DNA of 39,810 bases from an uncultured Bacteroidales bacterium (GCA_900316045.1 ONBM01000010.1:1-39810); one strand, 5' to 3'; numbered from the stretch's first letter, positions 8,587 through 16,782 are shown. Notes: generated by a model from the letters alone, not told the origin. Numbers and translations are program-made.

Positions 8587-9972
8587 TTACTTGAATGAAA
8601 ATGCTGTTTCTTTGAGAATTTCTGAAACGGTTGGATGCGGAAAGACAACTTCCCTCATTTGCTCAAGTGTCATCTCGGTCTCAATGGCCATGCAGCAGCC
8701 GTACAAGATTTCAGAACTAGGGTTTCCAAGCATGTGCACGCCCAGCACTTCATGATATTTCTTGCCAGCTATGATCTTGCATATTCCCTCACCCCCCTCA
8801 TTCTCCGCTACGAATCTTCCTGAATATGCCATAGGCAGCTTCACTATGACATATTCCTTGCCAGAGGCCTTCGCCTGCTCTTCGGTGAGGCCGACTCCCG
8901 CAACCTCAGGGTTGGTGTAGACAACGCCCGGAATCGCATCGTAACGCATGCGGTCTTTCTTTCCAAGAATATTATTTACCGCAACTTCACCCTCTCGGCT
9001 AGCAGTATGAGCCAGCATGGAGAAACCAGTCACGTCACCTGCAGCGTAAACTCCAGGAATGTTCGTGCGCATGTGTTCGTCAACCTTGATGCCCACCGGA
9101 CGACCATTCTTGTTCAGAAGGTACTCCAGGCCGAGATTTTCGGCTCCAAATCCATTCAGATTGGCCCTGCGCCCAACGGAAACGAGAATCTTGTCTCCGC
9201 TAACCTTCTGGGTCTTGCCTTCCGGGTCTTCATAGACAACCGTATTGCCCTCGATTCCGGTGACTTTGCAGCTCAGGCAGAAGTTAACCCCTCGCTTTGC
9301 GTATATTTTCTGAAGCATCGAGCTTATCTCATCGTCCAGAGGCCCTAAGATTTTCGGAAGCATCTCTACGACGGTCACCTTCGTTCCTATCGTATTATAG
9401 AATGCGGCGAACTCCATCCCGATGACCCCTCCGCCTATCACCACAAGCTCCTTCGGCTGCTCTTTGAGAGCCAGGATCTCGCGGTTGGTGCAGATTACGT
9501 CGCCCGCCTCTTTCAGGCCCGGGAACGGAGGCACGGCGGCCTCTGAGCCAGTGCAGATAAGGAGGTTCCTGGCGACATATTCATTTTCCCCTGCCTTTAT
9601 CTTTATTCCTTCTGCGTCCCGTCCCTCAATCATCGCTTCGGCAGCTACGACCTCGACCTTATTGGCCTTCATCGCAGCTTTTACGCCGCCGACTAGTTTC
9701 TTAACCACCTTTTCCTTGCGCTTCACGACCTCGCCGTAATCTATCGTAGGATTGCTGACATGAACGCCGTAATGCTCGCCTGTGAGAGCATAATTGTACA
9801 CCTTGGCGCTGTACAGAAGCGTCTTGGTAGGTATGCAGCCTTCATTCAGGCACACGCCGCCCAATGACTTCTTCTCGAAGATTATCGTGGAAAGGCCGGC
9901 TGCCCCTGCCCTTTCAGCGGCAACGTATCCGCCTGGGCCGCCGCCAATTATCGCTAAATCATACATATTCAT
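8587..9972 (-). CDS. lpdA: Dihydrolipoyl dehydrogenase (E3)
   Basis: Reoxidises the dihydrolipoyl groups of E2, reducing NAD. A 461-residue flavoprotein disulfide reductase of normal length. FAD site GGGPGG at residues 10-15; redox-active disulfide Cys41 and Cys46 in GGVCLNEGCIP; NAD-binding VIGGGVIGMEFA near residue 180; second FAD motif GVYAAGDVTG near 310; C-terminal dimer interface with FPHPTVSEI carrying the catalytic His-Glu pair. Second gene of the operon, five bases after the E2 stop. All key residues are intact. Confidence 0.96.
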   Translation of the reverse strand: MNMYDLAIIGGGPGGYVAAERAGAAGLSTIIFEKKSLGGVCLNEGCIPTKTLLYSAKVYNYALTGEHYGVHVSNPTIDYGEVVKRKEKVVKKLVGGVKAAMKANKVEVVAAEAMIEGRDAEGIKIKAGENEYVARNLLICTGSEAAVPPFPGLKEAGDVICTNREILALKEQPKELVVIGGGVIGMEFAAFYNTIGTKVTVVEMLPKILGPLDDEISSMLQKIYAKRGVNFCLSCKVTGIEGNTVVYEDPEGKTQKVSGDKILVSVGRRANLNGFGAENLGLEYLLNKNGRPVGIKVDEHMRTNIPGVYAAGDVTGFSMLAHTASREGEVAVNNILGKKDRMRYDAIPGVVYTNPEVAGVGLTEEQAKASGKEYVIVKLPMAYSGRFVAENEGGEGICKIIAGKKYHEVLGVHMLGNPSSEILYGCCMAIETEMTLEQMREVVFPHPTVSEILKETAFSFK

Positions 9973-9977
9973 GAATA

Positions 9978-11318
9978 TTAGAATTCGACTTCAAGATTTT
10001 CTATCTCGGTTGCCACCTGCTTGAGGAATCTGGTCGCTTCGCCACCATCAATCGCCCTGTGATCGTAGGTGAGGGAAAGGCCGAGGTAAGGCACGAATGC
10101 GACAACTCCGCCTCCAATGTCTTTCGGCCTTAGCACCATCGTGCCGACGCCAAGGATGCAGCTCTGAGGCACATTGAGGACTGGGGTGAACCACTCTACT
10201 CCGAAGCCTCCCAAGTTTGACACGGTGAATGACGCTGCCTCCGGATTGATAAGATCAGGATTTACAGAGCCTTTCCTGCAGTCGTCCGCAACCTGCTTAA
10301 GCTGCTTGCTGAGTCCAACGATATTAAGGTCTTCAGCATGCTTTATCGCAGGAACCATGAGACCTCGTTCAGTGTCAACCGCACAACCGAGATTAACCAC
10401 GTTGAATATTCTTAAAGCGTCACCCAGGCAATGAGAGTTCACTTTCGGGAATTTCTTCAAAGCCTTTATGACCGCGAAGCATACGAAATCGTTGATGGTG
10501 ACGTTCGCATCTATCTTGCCATCAGCATAGAGTTTCTTGGCCTGCTTGCGGAGTTGCTGAATCTTCCGTGCGTCAGCTCCCAGCATATGCGTGAGCTGAG
10601 CGGTATTCTGCAGGGAATTGTACATGGACTTGGCGATGAGTTTGCGCACGTTGGACATTTTCTCGACCGCGAACTCTTCTCCTTCGCCAGAAATATCGGT
10701 GTGCGTCGGCTGCCAAATTTTTAAGTCCGCACCCTTCACCATGCCGCCGATTCCAGAGCCGCTGGCAGGAGCCTGATAAGTACCGTCGGCAGCCATTGCC
10801 TTGGCCAGGCCGGACCTTGGAGCAGCTGCCGCCGCTTCCACGTCACGAGCGATTATTCGTCCATGAGGGCCGCTGCCTGCCAAAACAGCGGTATCTATTC
10901 CTTTCTCGGCTGCAAGATTACGAGCTCTTGGAGAGACGGGAGCACCTGGAGCCACCGGCTGAGAAGCCTGCGCCGGCGCCTGCTCTGGCGCTACCGCTTC
11001 AACAGGCTTTGCCTCGGCCGCTTGAGACGTTTGTGCCTCAGGGACAGCACCTGAAGGAGCGAATTCTGAAAAAGACTCACCCGGCTCGCCAATCACCATG
11101 ACATTAGTCAGGCAAGGAATCTCATCGTTTTCCTTAAAGAAAATCGCCAGCACCGTGCCGGCAACTTTAGCCTCTTCATCGAAAGAAGCCTTGTCAGTCT
11201 CGTAGCTGAACAGCACGTCTCCTGCCTCAACCTTGTCACCGACCTTCTTTTTGAATTCAGTGACAATGCAGCTTTCTACTGACTGCCCCTGCTTGGGCAT
11301 AATAACAACATGTGCCAT
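9978..11318 (-). CDS. Dihydrolipoamide acyltransferase (E2)
   Basis: Core of the 2-oxoacid dehydrogenase complex, transferring the acyl group from lipoamide to coenzyme A. Domain order in 446 residues: one lipoyl domain (1 to about 80) with the lipoylated Lys43 in ETDKASFDEE, an Ala/Pro-rich flexible linker, a peripheral-subunit-binding domain (SPRARNLAAEKGID, then GSGPHGRIIARDVE), a second linker, and the catalytic domain ending in YDHRAIDGGEATRF with His420 and Asp424. First gene of the operon E2-E3-E1-dehydrogenase. A single lipoyl domain is common in pyruvate, branched-chain and acetoin complexes, so it does not settle the substrate. Confidence 0.94.
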   Translation of the reverse strand: MAHVVIMPKQGQSVESCIVTEFKKKVGDKVEAGDVLFSYETDKASFDEEAKVAGTVLAIFFKENDEIPCLTNVMVIGEPGESFSEFAPSGAVPEAQTSQAAEAKPVEAVAPEQAPAQASQPVAPGAPVSPRARNLAAEKGIDTAVLAGSGPHGRIIARDVEAAAAAPRSGLAKAMAADGTYQAPASGSGIGGMVKGADLKIWQPTHTDISGEGEEFAVEKMSNVRKLIAKSMYNSLQNTAQLTHMLGADARKIQQLRKQAKKLYADGKIDANVTINDFVCFAVIKALKKFPKVNSHCLGDALRIFNVVNLGCAVDTERGLMVPAIKHAEDLNIVGLSKQLKQVADDCRKGSVNPDLINPEAASFTVSNLGGFGVEWFTPVLNVPQSCILGVGTMVLRPKDIGGGVVAFVPYLGLSLTYDHRAIDGGEATRFLKQVATEIENLEVEF

Positions 11319-11355
11319 TAATATTTTGGTTAAAAAACTATCAATTCTGATGTTT

Positions 11356-11363
11356 CAAAGTTA
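11356..11363 (-). promoter_or_regulatory. -7 promoter box of the 2-oxoacid dehydrogenase operon
   Basis: TAACTTTG on the minus strand fits TAnnTTTG and lies 38 bases before the E2 start. No TTTG box is found at the expected distance (one at 11376-11379 is only 12 bases away), so the -33 element is weak or differs. Confidence 0.5.
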
Positions 11364-11366
11364 AAG

Positions 11367-11398
11367 TTTCTGTGTCAAATAAAAAAGTCTTATATTTG
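11367..11398 (+). promoter_or_regulatory. Promoter of the split transketolase operon
   Basis: TTTC at 11367-11370, a 20-base spacer and TATATTTG at 11391-11398 fit the Bacteroidota -33/-7 pattern with one mismatch. About 50 bases separate it from the transketolase ATG. It faces away from the dehydrogenase promoter in the same 130-base gap, so the two operons are divergently transcribed. Confidence 0.65.
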
Positions 11399-11448
11399 TC
11401 TGCCATACCAGAAATAGCATATTTTAAATTCAAATAATCAAATAAGAA

Positions 11449-12294
11449 ATGCAATCATCAGAAGAATTGAAGAACATCGCCTCCCAAGTCAGGAGGGATA
11501 TCATCAGGATGGTCACGCAGGCAAAATCAGGACATCCGGGCGGCTCGATGAGCAGCGCTGATTTCCTGACCGCGCTATATTTCAACGTCATGGACCAGAA
11601 TCCATCGAAGTGGACAAGGGATGGCAAAGATCAAGACATGTTTTTCCTGTCAGCAGGCCACCTTACTCCAGTCTATTATTCAATTCTTGCCAGGGCAGGC
11701 TATTTCCCAGTCTCCGAACTTGCGACTTTCCGTAAATTCGGCACCAGGCTTCAAGGGCATCCATCCATTCAGAAGGGTCTTCCTGGCGTCGTCCAGGCTT
11801 CCGGATCGCTGGGTCAGGGGCTCTCGGCCGCTATTGGAGCCGCTCTGTCGAAGAAACTCGATAAAGACCCACGCACCGTGTTCGTGATGTGCGGAGATGG
11901 GGAAAGCGAAGAAGGCCAAATCTGGGAGGCAGCTATGTTTGCTCCGCATCATAAAGTGGATAACCTGATCGCCATGACCGACTGGAACCACAAGCAGATC
12001 GATGGCGACACCGAAGATGTAGCAGGATTAGGTGACCTCGAGGCAAAGTGGAAAGCCTTCGGCTGGGATGTCATAGTCGCCGAGGGGAATGACATGGACA
12101 TAGTCTTGGCCGCATTCGCCGATGCTAAATCAAGGCTTGGCAAAGGCAAGCCGGTGATGATGCTCTTCAAGACCGAAATGGGGCACGGAGTGGATTTCAT
12201 GGCCGGGACTCACAAATGGCACGGCTCGGCTCCTTCAGAGGAACAATGCGCAGAGGCCATGAAACAGCTTAAGGAAACATTGGGAGATTTTTAA
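11449..12294 (+). CDS. Transketolase, N-terminal subunit
   Basis: ThDP-binding half of a split transketolase, which moves two-carbon ketol units between sugar phosphates in the non-oxidative pentose phosphate pathway. 281 residues. Seen: GHPGGSMSSADFLTALYF near residue 27, FFLSAGHLTP, a GSLGQGLSAAIGAAL segment, and the ThDP/Mg motif GDGESEEGQIWEA with MTDWNHKQIDGD downstream. The pyrimidine-binding domain is supplied by the next gene, 11 bases further on. Start is the ATG at 11449 after the promoter at 11367-11398. In some bacteria split proteins of this kind act on other ketoses, but transketolase is the standard reading. Confidence 0.92.
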   Translation: MQSSEELKNIASQVRRDIIRMVTQAKSGHPGGSMSSADFLTALYFNVMDQNPSKWTRDGKDQDMFFLSAGHLTPVYYSILARAGYFPVSELATFRKFGTRLQGHPSIQKGLPGVVQASGSLGQGLSAAIGAALSKKLDKDPRTVFVMCGDGESEEGQIWEAAMFAPHHKVDNLIAMTDWNHKQIDGDTEDVAGLGDLEAKWKAFGWDVIVAEGNDMDIVLAAFADAKSRLGKGKPVMMLFKTEMGHGVDFMAGTHKWHGSAPSEEQCAEAMKQLKETLGDF

Positions 12295-12305
12295 TACTGA
12301 ATATT

Positions 12306-13256
12306 ATGAAGAAATATACAGACAGAGGCAAAAAAGACACTCGCAGCGGCTTCGGAGCAGGCCTTCTTGAAGCAGGAAAGGCAGACTCCAGAGTAGTGGC
12401 TCTCACCGCGGACCTTAAAGGCTCACTTAAAATGGGGGATTTCGCTAACGAGTTCCCGGAGAGATACTTCGAGTGCGGCATCGCTGAAGCGAACATGGTA
12501 GGAGTAGCGGCTGGAATGGCCATTGCAGGAAAAATCCCATTCGTTGGCTCTTTCGCCGAATTCGTGACTGGCCGCGTTTACGATCAGGTCCGCATGGAAG
12601 TCTGCTATGGCAAGACCAACGTGAAAATCGCATCTTCCCATGCTGGAATCACGCTTGGAGAAGACGGCGCCACGCACCAGACGATGGAAGACATAGCCCT
12701 CATGAGGGCACTTCCAGGAATGGTCGTCATAAATCCATGCGATTGGACTCAGACAAAACAGGCTACGATAGCAGCAGCTAAATACGACGGTCCGGTGTAT
12801 TTACGATTCGGCCGTCCTAAATGGCCGGATTTCATGCCGGATGAGCCATTCGAAATCGGCAAGTCATACGTGCTGAATGAGGGTAAGGATGTTTCCATTT
12901 TCGCTACAGGCCACATGGTCTGGGAGGCTTTGCAGGCCGCAGAAATGCTTGAAGGCGAAGGAATATGCGCCGAAGTCATAGATGTCGCTACCATTAAGCC
13001 CCTTGACACGAAGACTGTGCTGGCTTCCGTCATGAAGACAGGGGCAGCCGTAGTCGCCGAAGAGCACAACATGGCAGGAGGCCTTGGCGAATTGATTGCC
13101 GGCGTGCTTGCAGCCTCGATGCCTAAGCCTATTGAATATGTCAACGGCAAGGATCTGTTCGGCCAGAGCGGGACTCCGGACGAACTACTGAAAGCATACG
13201 GCCTGGATGCAGCCCACATCGCTGATGCTGCTCACAAAGTCATCAATAGGAAATAG
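12306..13256 (+). CDS. Transketolase, C-terminal subunit
   Basis: Second half of the split transketolase (316 residues): pyrimidine-binding domain with RYFECGIAEANMVGVAAGMA near residues 50-75, which carries the conserved Glu that activates ThDP, followed by the C-terminal regulatory domain (from about residue 185, with ISIFATGH-like strand and EEHNMAGGLGE). It follows the N-terminal subunit by 11 bases and ends 23 bases before a strong terminator, so the two form a bicistronic unit giving an alpha2beta2-type enzyme. Confidence 0.92.
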   Translation: MKKYTDRGKKDTRSGFGAGLLEAGKADSRVVALTADLKGSLKMGDFANEFPERYFECGIAEANMVGVAAGMAIAGKIPFVGSFAEFVTGRVYDQVRMEVCYGKTNVKIASSHAGITLGEDGATHQTMEDIALMRALPGMVVINPCDWTQTKQATIAAAKYDGPVYLRFGRPKWPDFMPDEPFEIGKSYVLNEGKDVSIFATGHMVWEALQAAEMLEGEGICAEVIDVATIKPLDTKTVLASVMKTGAAVVAEEHNMAGGLGELIAGVLAASMPKPIEYVNGKDLFGQSGTPDELLKAYGLDAAHIADAAHKVINRK

Positions 13257-13279
13257 ACCGGCTTGCATAAAAGCAAAAC

Positions 13280-13315
13280 CAGGGTGCCCCGATTGGAGCA
13301 CCCTGATTTTATTAT
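13280..13315. terminator. Bidirectional terminator between transketolase and phosphate acyltransferase genes
   Basis: Perfect 8-bp stem CAGGGTGC / GCACCCTG (13280-13287 with 13298-13305) followed by ATTTTATTATTT on the plus strand. On the minus strand the same stem is followed by GTTTTGCTTTT, so it can serve both convergent genes. Confidence 0.8.
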
Positions 13316-13327
13316 TTCCACAAAAGC

Positions 13328-14236
13328 TTATTTCACGAACATCACCGCCTCGGCGATGGAGTTCAGCTTCGTGTCCACGCTGTCTGCGCGGCTTGCAAGC
13401 ACGCAAGGAACGGTAGTTCCAACGAGCATGCCGGCCTGTTTCACGCCCTGAGACAGCTTTGAGTTAGTCTTCCAGAAAACGTTGGCGGACTCGATGTTCG
13501 GGAAGAGGAGGCAGTCAGCGTCGCCAGCCACGGGGCTCGTGAGCTTCTTGATTTCAACCGACTCTTTATCCAGGGCTACGTCAAGCGCCAGAGGGCCATC
13601 TCCGATGCAACCCTTTATCTGGCCGCGGTCGCACATCTTTGCGAGGGCGGCAGCCTCCATGCAGGCTGGCATGGAATCCAGAACTTGTTCCGAGGCAGCT
13701 ATGAAGGCGATTTTCGGCTTCGCGATTCCGAAAGACTGGGCCACGCTCACTACGAATCCAGCCATTTTCATCTTCTGACGGAACTCTGGCAACGGAATCA
13801 CAGCCATATCCGTAAGGAATATCAGTTTGTGATACATCGGGCTCTCAATAACGCCCACATGGCTGAGAAGCCCTTTCGGAGGCAGAAGGCCAGTCTCCTT
13901 GTTCAAGATGGCGCGAAGGAATTTATCAGTCGAGCAAAGTCCTTTCATGAGCACGTCGCCTTCGCCGTCGTGGACCATTTGCACGGCTTTCGCAACGGCT
14001 TTCAGCTCCACAGGCTCGTTCACGATCTCGAACTTGCCGGCGTCAATTCCTTTCTTGTTGCAGGTGACCTTAATCATGTTCTCATCACCTACCAGCGTAA
14101 CTTTAACGAAACCGAGGTCAGTTGCTTTTGAGCAAGCCTCAATCGTGTGTTCGTCTACAGCCCATGCTGCAACCATCCTTTTGCAGATGCCTTTCTCTTT
14201 AAGGTCTGCGAAAACGTCTGTAAATTTCGTAATCAT
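13328..14236 (-). CDS. ptb: Phosphate acyltransferase, butyryl/acetyl type (Ptb family)
   Basis: Exchanges coenzyme A for phosphate on an acyl-CoA, giving the acyl phosphate used by the neighbouring kinase. 302 residues, the size of phosphate butyryltransferases and shorter than full Pta. Typical segments: VAAWAVDEHTIEAC near the N-terminus, a GDVLMKGLCSTDKFLRAIL stretch, HVGVIESPMYHKLIFLTD, and GDADCLLFPNIESANVFWK near the C-terminus. The frame is open to a GTG at 14263, but that would run through the inverted repeat at 14241-14257; the ATG at 14236 is preferred. Same strand as and downstream of ackA. Family members use acetyl-, propionyl- or butyryl-CoA, so specificity is open. Confidence 0.87.
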   Translation of the reverse strand: MITKFTDVFADLKEKGICKRMVAAWAVDEHTIEACSKATDLGFVKVTLVGDENMIKVTCNKKGIDAGKFEIVNEPVELKAVAKAVQMVHDGEGDVLMKGLCSTDKFLRAILNKETGLLPPKGLLSHVGVIESPMYHKLIFLTDMAVIPLPEFRQKMKMAGFVVSVAQSFGIAKPKIAFIAASEQVLDSMPACMEAAALAKMCDRGQIKGCIGDGPLALDVALDKESVEIKKLTSPVAGDADCLLFPNIESANVFWKTNSKLSQGVKQAGMLVGTTVPCVLASRADSVDTKLNSIAEAVMFVK

Positions 14237-14240
14237 ATTA

Positions 14241-14404
14241 AGAATCTGTTTTGAAATATTCACTCTTGTTCTTTATGTGCCTTTTCGGCCATTTTCTTCT
14301 GCTTCATCGGTCACATAGCTACGGCTATGCTCCCTCTTCAGCAATTGAAACTGTCTCGAAAAATCCCTATGAATAACTGCGGCAAACATTTCAAAACAGC
14401 TTCT
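14241..14404 (-). repeat. Element bounded by 17-bp inverted repeats between ackA and ptb
   Basis: The gap between the two genes is bracketed by inverted copies of AGAAnCTGTTTTGAAAT: 14241-14257 and, reversed, 14388-14404. They match at 16 of 17 positions, and the inner 12 bases are identical. Inside lies a 6-bp perfect stem CATAGC-TACG-GCTATG at 14314-14329. The whole would be transcribed as the ackA-ptb intercistronic RNA. It could be a miniature inverted-repeat element or a folded mRNA element that sets expression or processing between the two cistrons. No other copy was seen in the window. The repeat itself is certain; its nature is not. Confidence 0.75.
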
Positions 14405-14412
14405 CATTGAGA

Positions 14413-15627
14413 TTATTCTTCCATATTCTGAACCAAGCGCATGGTGTCCTGAGCGATGACAAGCTCCTCGTCAGTAGTGACGAGAGCAACCTTCACCTTG
14501 GAGTCCGGCATGGAAATTATCGTATCCACGCCCCATGCGGTATTCGCCTCATAATCGAATTTCAGTCCCAGATAAGAGAAATTCTCGCATACCCTGCGGC
14601 GCAGACGGCTGTTGTGTTCCCCTATGCCGCCAGTGAAGATGATGGCATCCACTCCATTCATCTCGGCAATGTATCCGCCAATGTATTTGATCATCTGGTG
14701 AGTGAGCATTTTGAACACCAGCTTTGCCTTCGCATCCCCGTTATTCGCCAGCTCATCCAGCTCGCGAGCATCCGAGGACACACCTGAGACACCCTGGAAA
14801 CCGCTCTGCTTGTTCACGAGGTTGTACATCTCATCTGGCGTCTTGCCCTCTTTCTTCATGATGTAGAGGATTGCGTTCGGGTCGAGGTTGCCGCACCTGG
14901 TTCCCATGATAAGGCCCTCCAGCGGGGTAAGGCCCATCGAGGTATCCACGGATTTTCCGTTCACTATGGCAGTGATGGAGCTGCCGTTGCCGATGTGGCA
15001 GGTAATCAGCTTCGAGTTATCTATGTCCAGGCCAAGCATCTTGCAGCCCTTCTTCGCCACGAACTGATGGCTGGTTCCATGGGCGCCGTAGCGGCGAATA
15101 TGATATTTCTCATAATATTCGTAAGGCAGGCCATACATGTAGGCATACGAAGGCATGGTCTGATGGAAGGCGGTGTCGAAAGTAACGACCTCAGGCACTC
15201 CTGGAAGCACTTCCTGGCAGGCCTTAATGCCAAGCAGGTGAGCAGGATTATGCAATGGAGCGAAATCGCAGCAATATTCAATCTTCTTCATCACGTCGTC
15301 ATCCACGACGGCGCTGCTGCTGAAGAAGTCTGCCCCCTGCACTATCCTGTGGCCTACGGCATCAATGTCATCAAACGAATCAAGGACGCCGTTCTCTTTA
15401 TCCACCAGCGCACCAAGAACTATGCGCATTCCTTCTTTATGATCCGGGATAGGAAGATCCTTCACGACTTTGTCTTTACCTGTCGGAGTATGCTGGATCC
15501 GGCTTGTCGGAAGCCCTATTTTCTCAACGATTCCCTTCGCCATAAGGCTGTAGACATCGTTGCTCTTCATGTCCAGAAGCTGATACTTGATGGATGAGCT
15601 TCCGCAATTTATGACTAAAATGATCAT
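14413..15627 (-). CDS. ackA: Acetate kinase family acyl kinase
   Basis: Makes ATP from an acyl phosphate and ADP (404 residues, the acetate kinase length; butyrate kinases are nearer 355). Motifs: NCGSSSIKY at the N-terminus, GHRIVQGADFF, PLHNPAH, FDTAFHQTMP, RRYGAHGTSHQF, CHIGNGSS, TPLEGLIMGTRCG, IFTGGIGEHN. The oddity is Ala182 in RRYGAHGTSH. The family almost always has Phe there (Phe179 of the Methanosarcina enzyme, part of the acetate methyl pocket), just before the active-site His183. The other pocket residues (Val, Leu, Pro) are kept. A promoter box precedes it and ptb follows on the same strand. It is probably an acetate kinase, but a wider acyl range is possible. Confidence 0.92.
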   Translation of the reverse strand: MIILVINCGSSSIKYQLLDMKSNDVYSLMAKGIVEKIGLPTSRIQHTPTGKDKVVKDLPIPDHKEGMRIVLGALVDKENGVLDSFDDIDAVGHRIVQGADFFSSSAVVDDDVMKKIEYCCDFAPLHNPAHLLGIKACQEVLPGVPEVVTFDTAFHQTMPSYAYMYGLPYEYYEKYHIRRYGAHGTSHQFVAKKGCKMLGLDIDNSKLITCHIGNGSSITAIVNGKSVDTSMGLTPLEGLIMGTRCGNLDPNAILYIMKKEGKTPDEMYNLVNKQSGFQGVSGVSSDARELDELANNGDAKAKLVFKMLTHQMIKYIGGYIAEMNGVDAIIFTGGIGEHNSRLRRRVCENFSYLGLKFDYEANTAWGVDTIISMPDSKVKVALVTTDEELVIAQDTMRLVQNMEE

Positions 15628-15655
15628 TCGATAAGAAAATTATTTGATAACCGAA

Positions 15656-15663
15656 CAAATATA
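15656..15663 (-). promoter_or_regulatory. -7 promoter box of ackA-ptb
   Basis: TATATTTG on the minus strand, an exact TAnnTTTG box, 28 bases before the ackA ATG at 15627. The region upstream is T-rich but has no clear TTTG at 19-21 bases. Confidence 0.6.
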
Positions 15664-15705
15664 GCAAAATATTAAGTAATTTTAGAAAAAATATCACATA
15701 GCTTA

Positions 15706-16782
15706 ATGGCAGGGGCGAGAGACATAAGAGGGCTGGGATTGCCATTCGTCACGGGAACGTTGCTGGGGATTGTCATATTCCCGAAAATACTGCATCTGGA
15801 CGCAGCTGCTTCCATTCTGGCAGTATTCTTGATTCCTCTTAGTTTTCTGGCCTTCCAGTACCATAGGGGCCTGAAAATCTCACTTTTCGCCACTATCATT
15901 TTCTTCCTGGCAGGAATATTTTGCTCCTTGAATTCATCATTCTGTTCCATGGATATGCAGGATCCCTCCAACGGCAATGCCGCAATGGCTGCAATAGGGA
16001 GCATAATAGATAATATCCCTTATCCTTCGGGTACTTCCGCGCCTTTGGCGAAAGCCCTGCTCACCGGGGACAGGAGCGCACTGCCAGAAGAAATCGTCAG
16101 CATATTCAGAAAGAGCGGCGCAGCCCACGTCCTGGCTCTTTCGGGCCTGCATCTTGGCATGATTTACCTCATCTTGATGAAGCTTACCCTGCCTCTGGGG
16201 CTTTTCAGGAAGGCCAGAGGCGCAAGAAGCATATTCATAATCGTCATCTGCGGCCTCTATGTGAAGGCAACTGGCGCATCCCCTTCCTTGGTGCGGGCAT
16301 TCATATTCATACTCCTGAATGAAACCGCCAAAATTCTGGAAAGGAAGACGCAGCCGAAAAATCTTCTTGCAGCGGCAGCCACCATCCAGTTAGCCATGAA
16401 GCCATCCTCAATCGCATCCATAAGCTTCCAGCTCTCATATTCAGCGATTTTAGGAATATTCTTAATATTTCCTATTCTTAGAGGCTTTTACCCATCAACG
16501 GGAAAGAAAAGCCCACTGAGATGGATGTGGGAAAGCGCCTCCTTATCAATATCCTGCCAAGTCTTCACCAGTCCCCTGGCATGGCACTACTTCAACTCCT
16601 TTCCTGAATATTTCTTGCTCACTAACTTAATCGCGCTGCCACTGACAAGCGCGATAATGGCGCTTTCAATTGCCACTATCGCGCTATCTGCTTTAGGAAT
16701 ATGTCCTGTCCTTCTAGTTCAGGCAAACGACAAGGCCATCCAGGCCATCATCTACTGCCTCACTGTCATCAGCGAGATGTAG
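15706..16782 (+). CDS. ComEC/Rec2-family channel protein, reduced form
   Basis: Inner-membrane protein of the ComEC/Rec2 family, the channel that brings single-stranded DNA into the cytoplasm in transformation. The family hallmark is clear: ALLTGDRSALPEEIVSIFRK, then HVLALSGLHLGMIY, then ATGASPSLVRAFIFILLNE and FQLSYSAILGIFL. At 358 residues it is about half the usual length. After about three N-terminal membrane helices (to residue ~75) the periplasmic OB-fold region is almost missing, and there is no C-terminal beta-lactamase-like domain; the frame stops after the last helices. The last 14 bases overlap the end of the convergent fucP-like gene. No frameshift was seen, so this looks like a genuinely short protein, though truncation by an old deletion cannot be excluded. 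Whether it still moves DNA is unknown. Confidence 0.85.
   Translation: MAGARDIRGLGLPFVTGTLLGIVIFPKILHLDAAASILAVFLIPLSFLAFQYHRGLKISLFATIIFFLAGIFCSLNSSFCSMDMQDPSNGNAAMAAIGSIIDNIPYPSGTSAPLAKALLTGDRSALPEEIVSIFRKSGAAHVLALSGLHLGMIYLILMKLTLPLGLFRKARGARSIFIIVICGLYVKATGASPSLVRAFIFILLNETAKILERKTQPKNLLAAAATIQLAMKPSSIASISFQLSYSAILGIFLIFPILRGFYPSTGKKSPLRWMWESASLSISCQVFTSPLAWHYFNSFPEYFLLTNLIALPLTSAIMALSIATIALSALGICPVLLVQANDKAIQAIIYCLTVISEM

Noticed and set aside
14236..14263. GTG at 14263 as start of ptb
   Set aside because: It would place the inverted repeat inside the coding sequence; the family starts at about the ATG at 14236.
14413..15627. Butyrate kinase instead of acetate kinase
   Set aside because: Length (404 residues) and motifs such as FDTAFHQTMP and PLHNP are of the acetate kinase family; only the pocket Phe-to-Ala change hints at other acyl groups.
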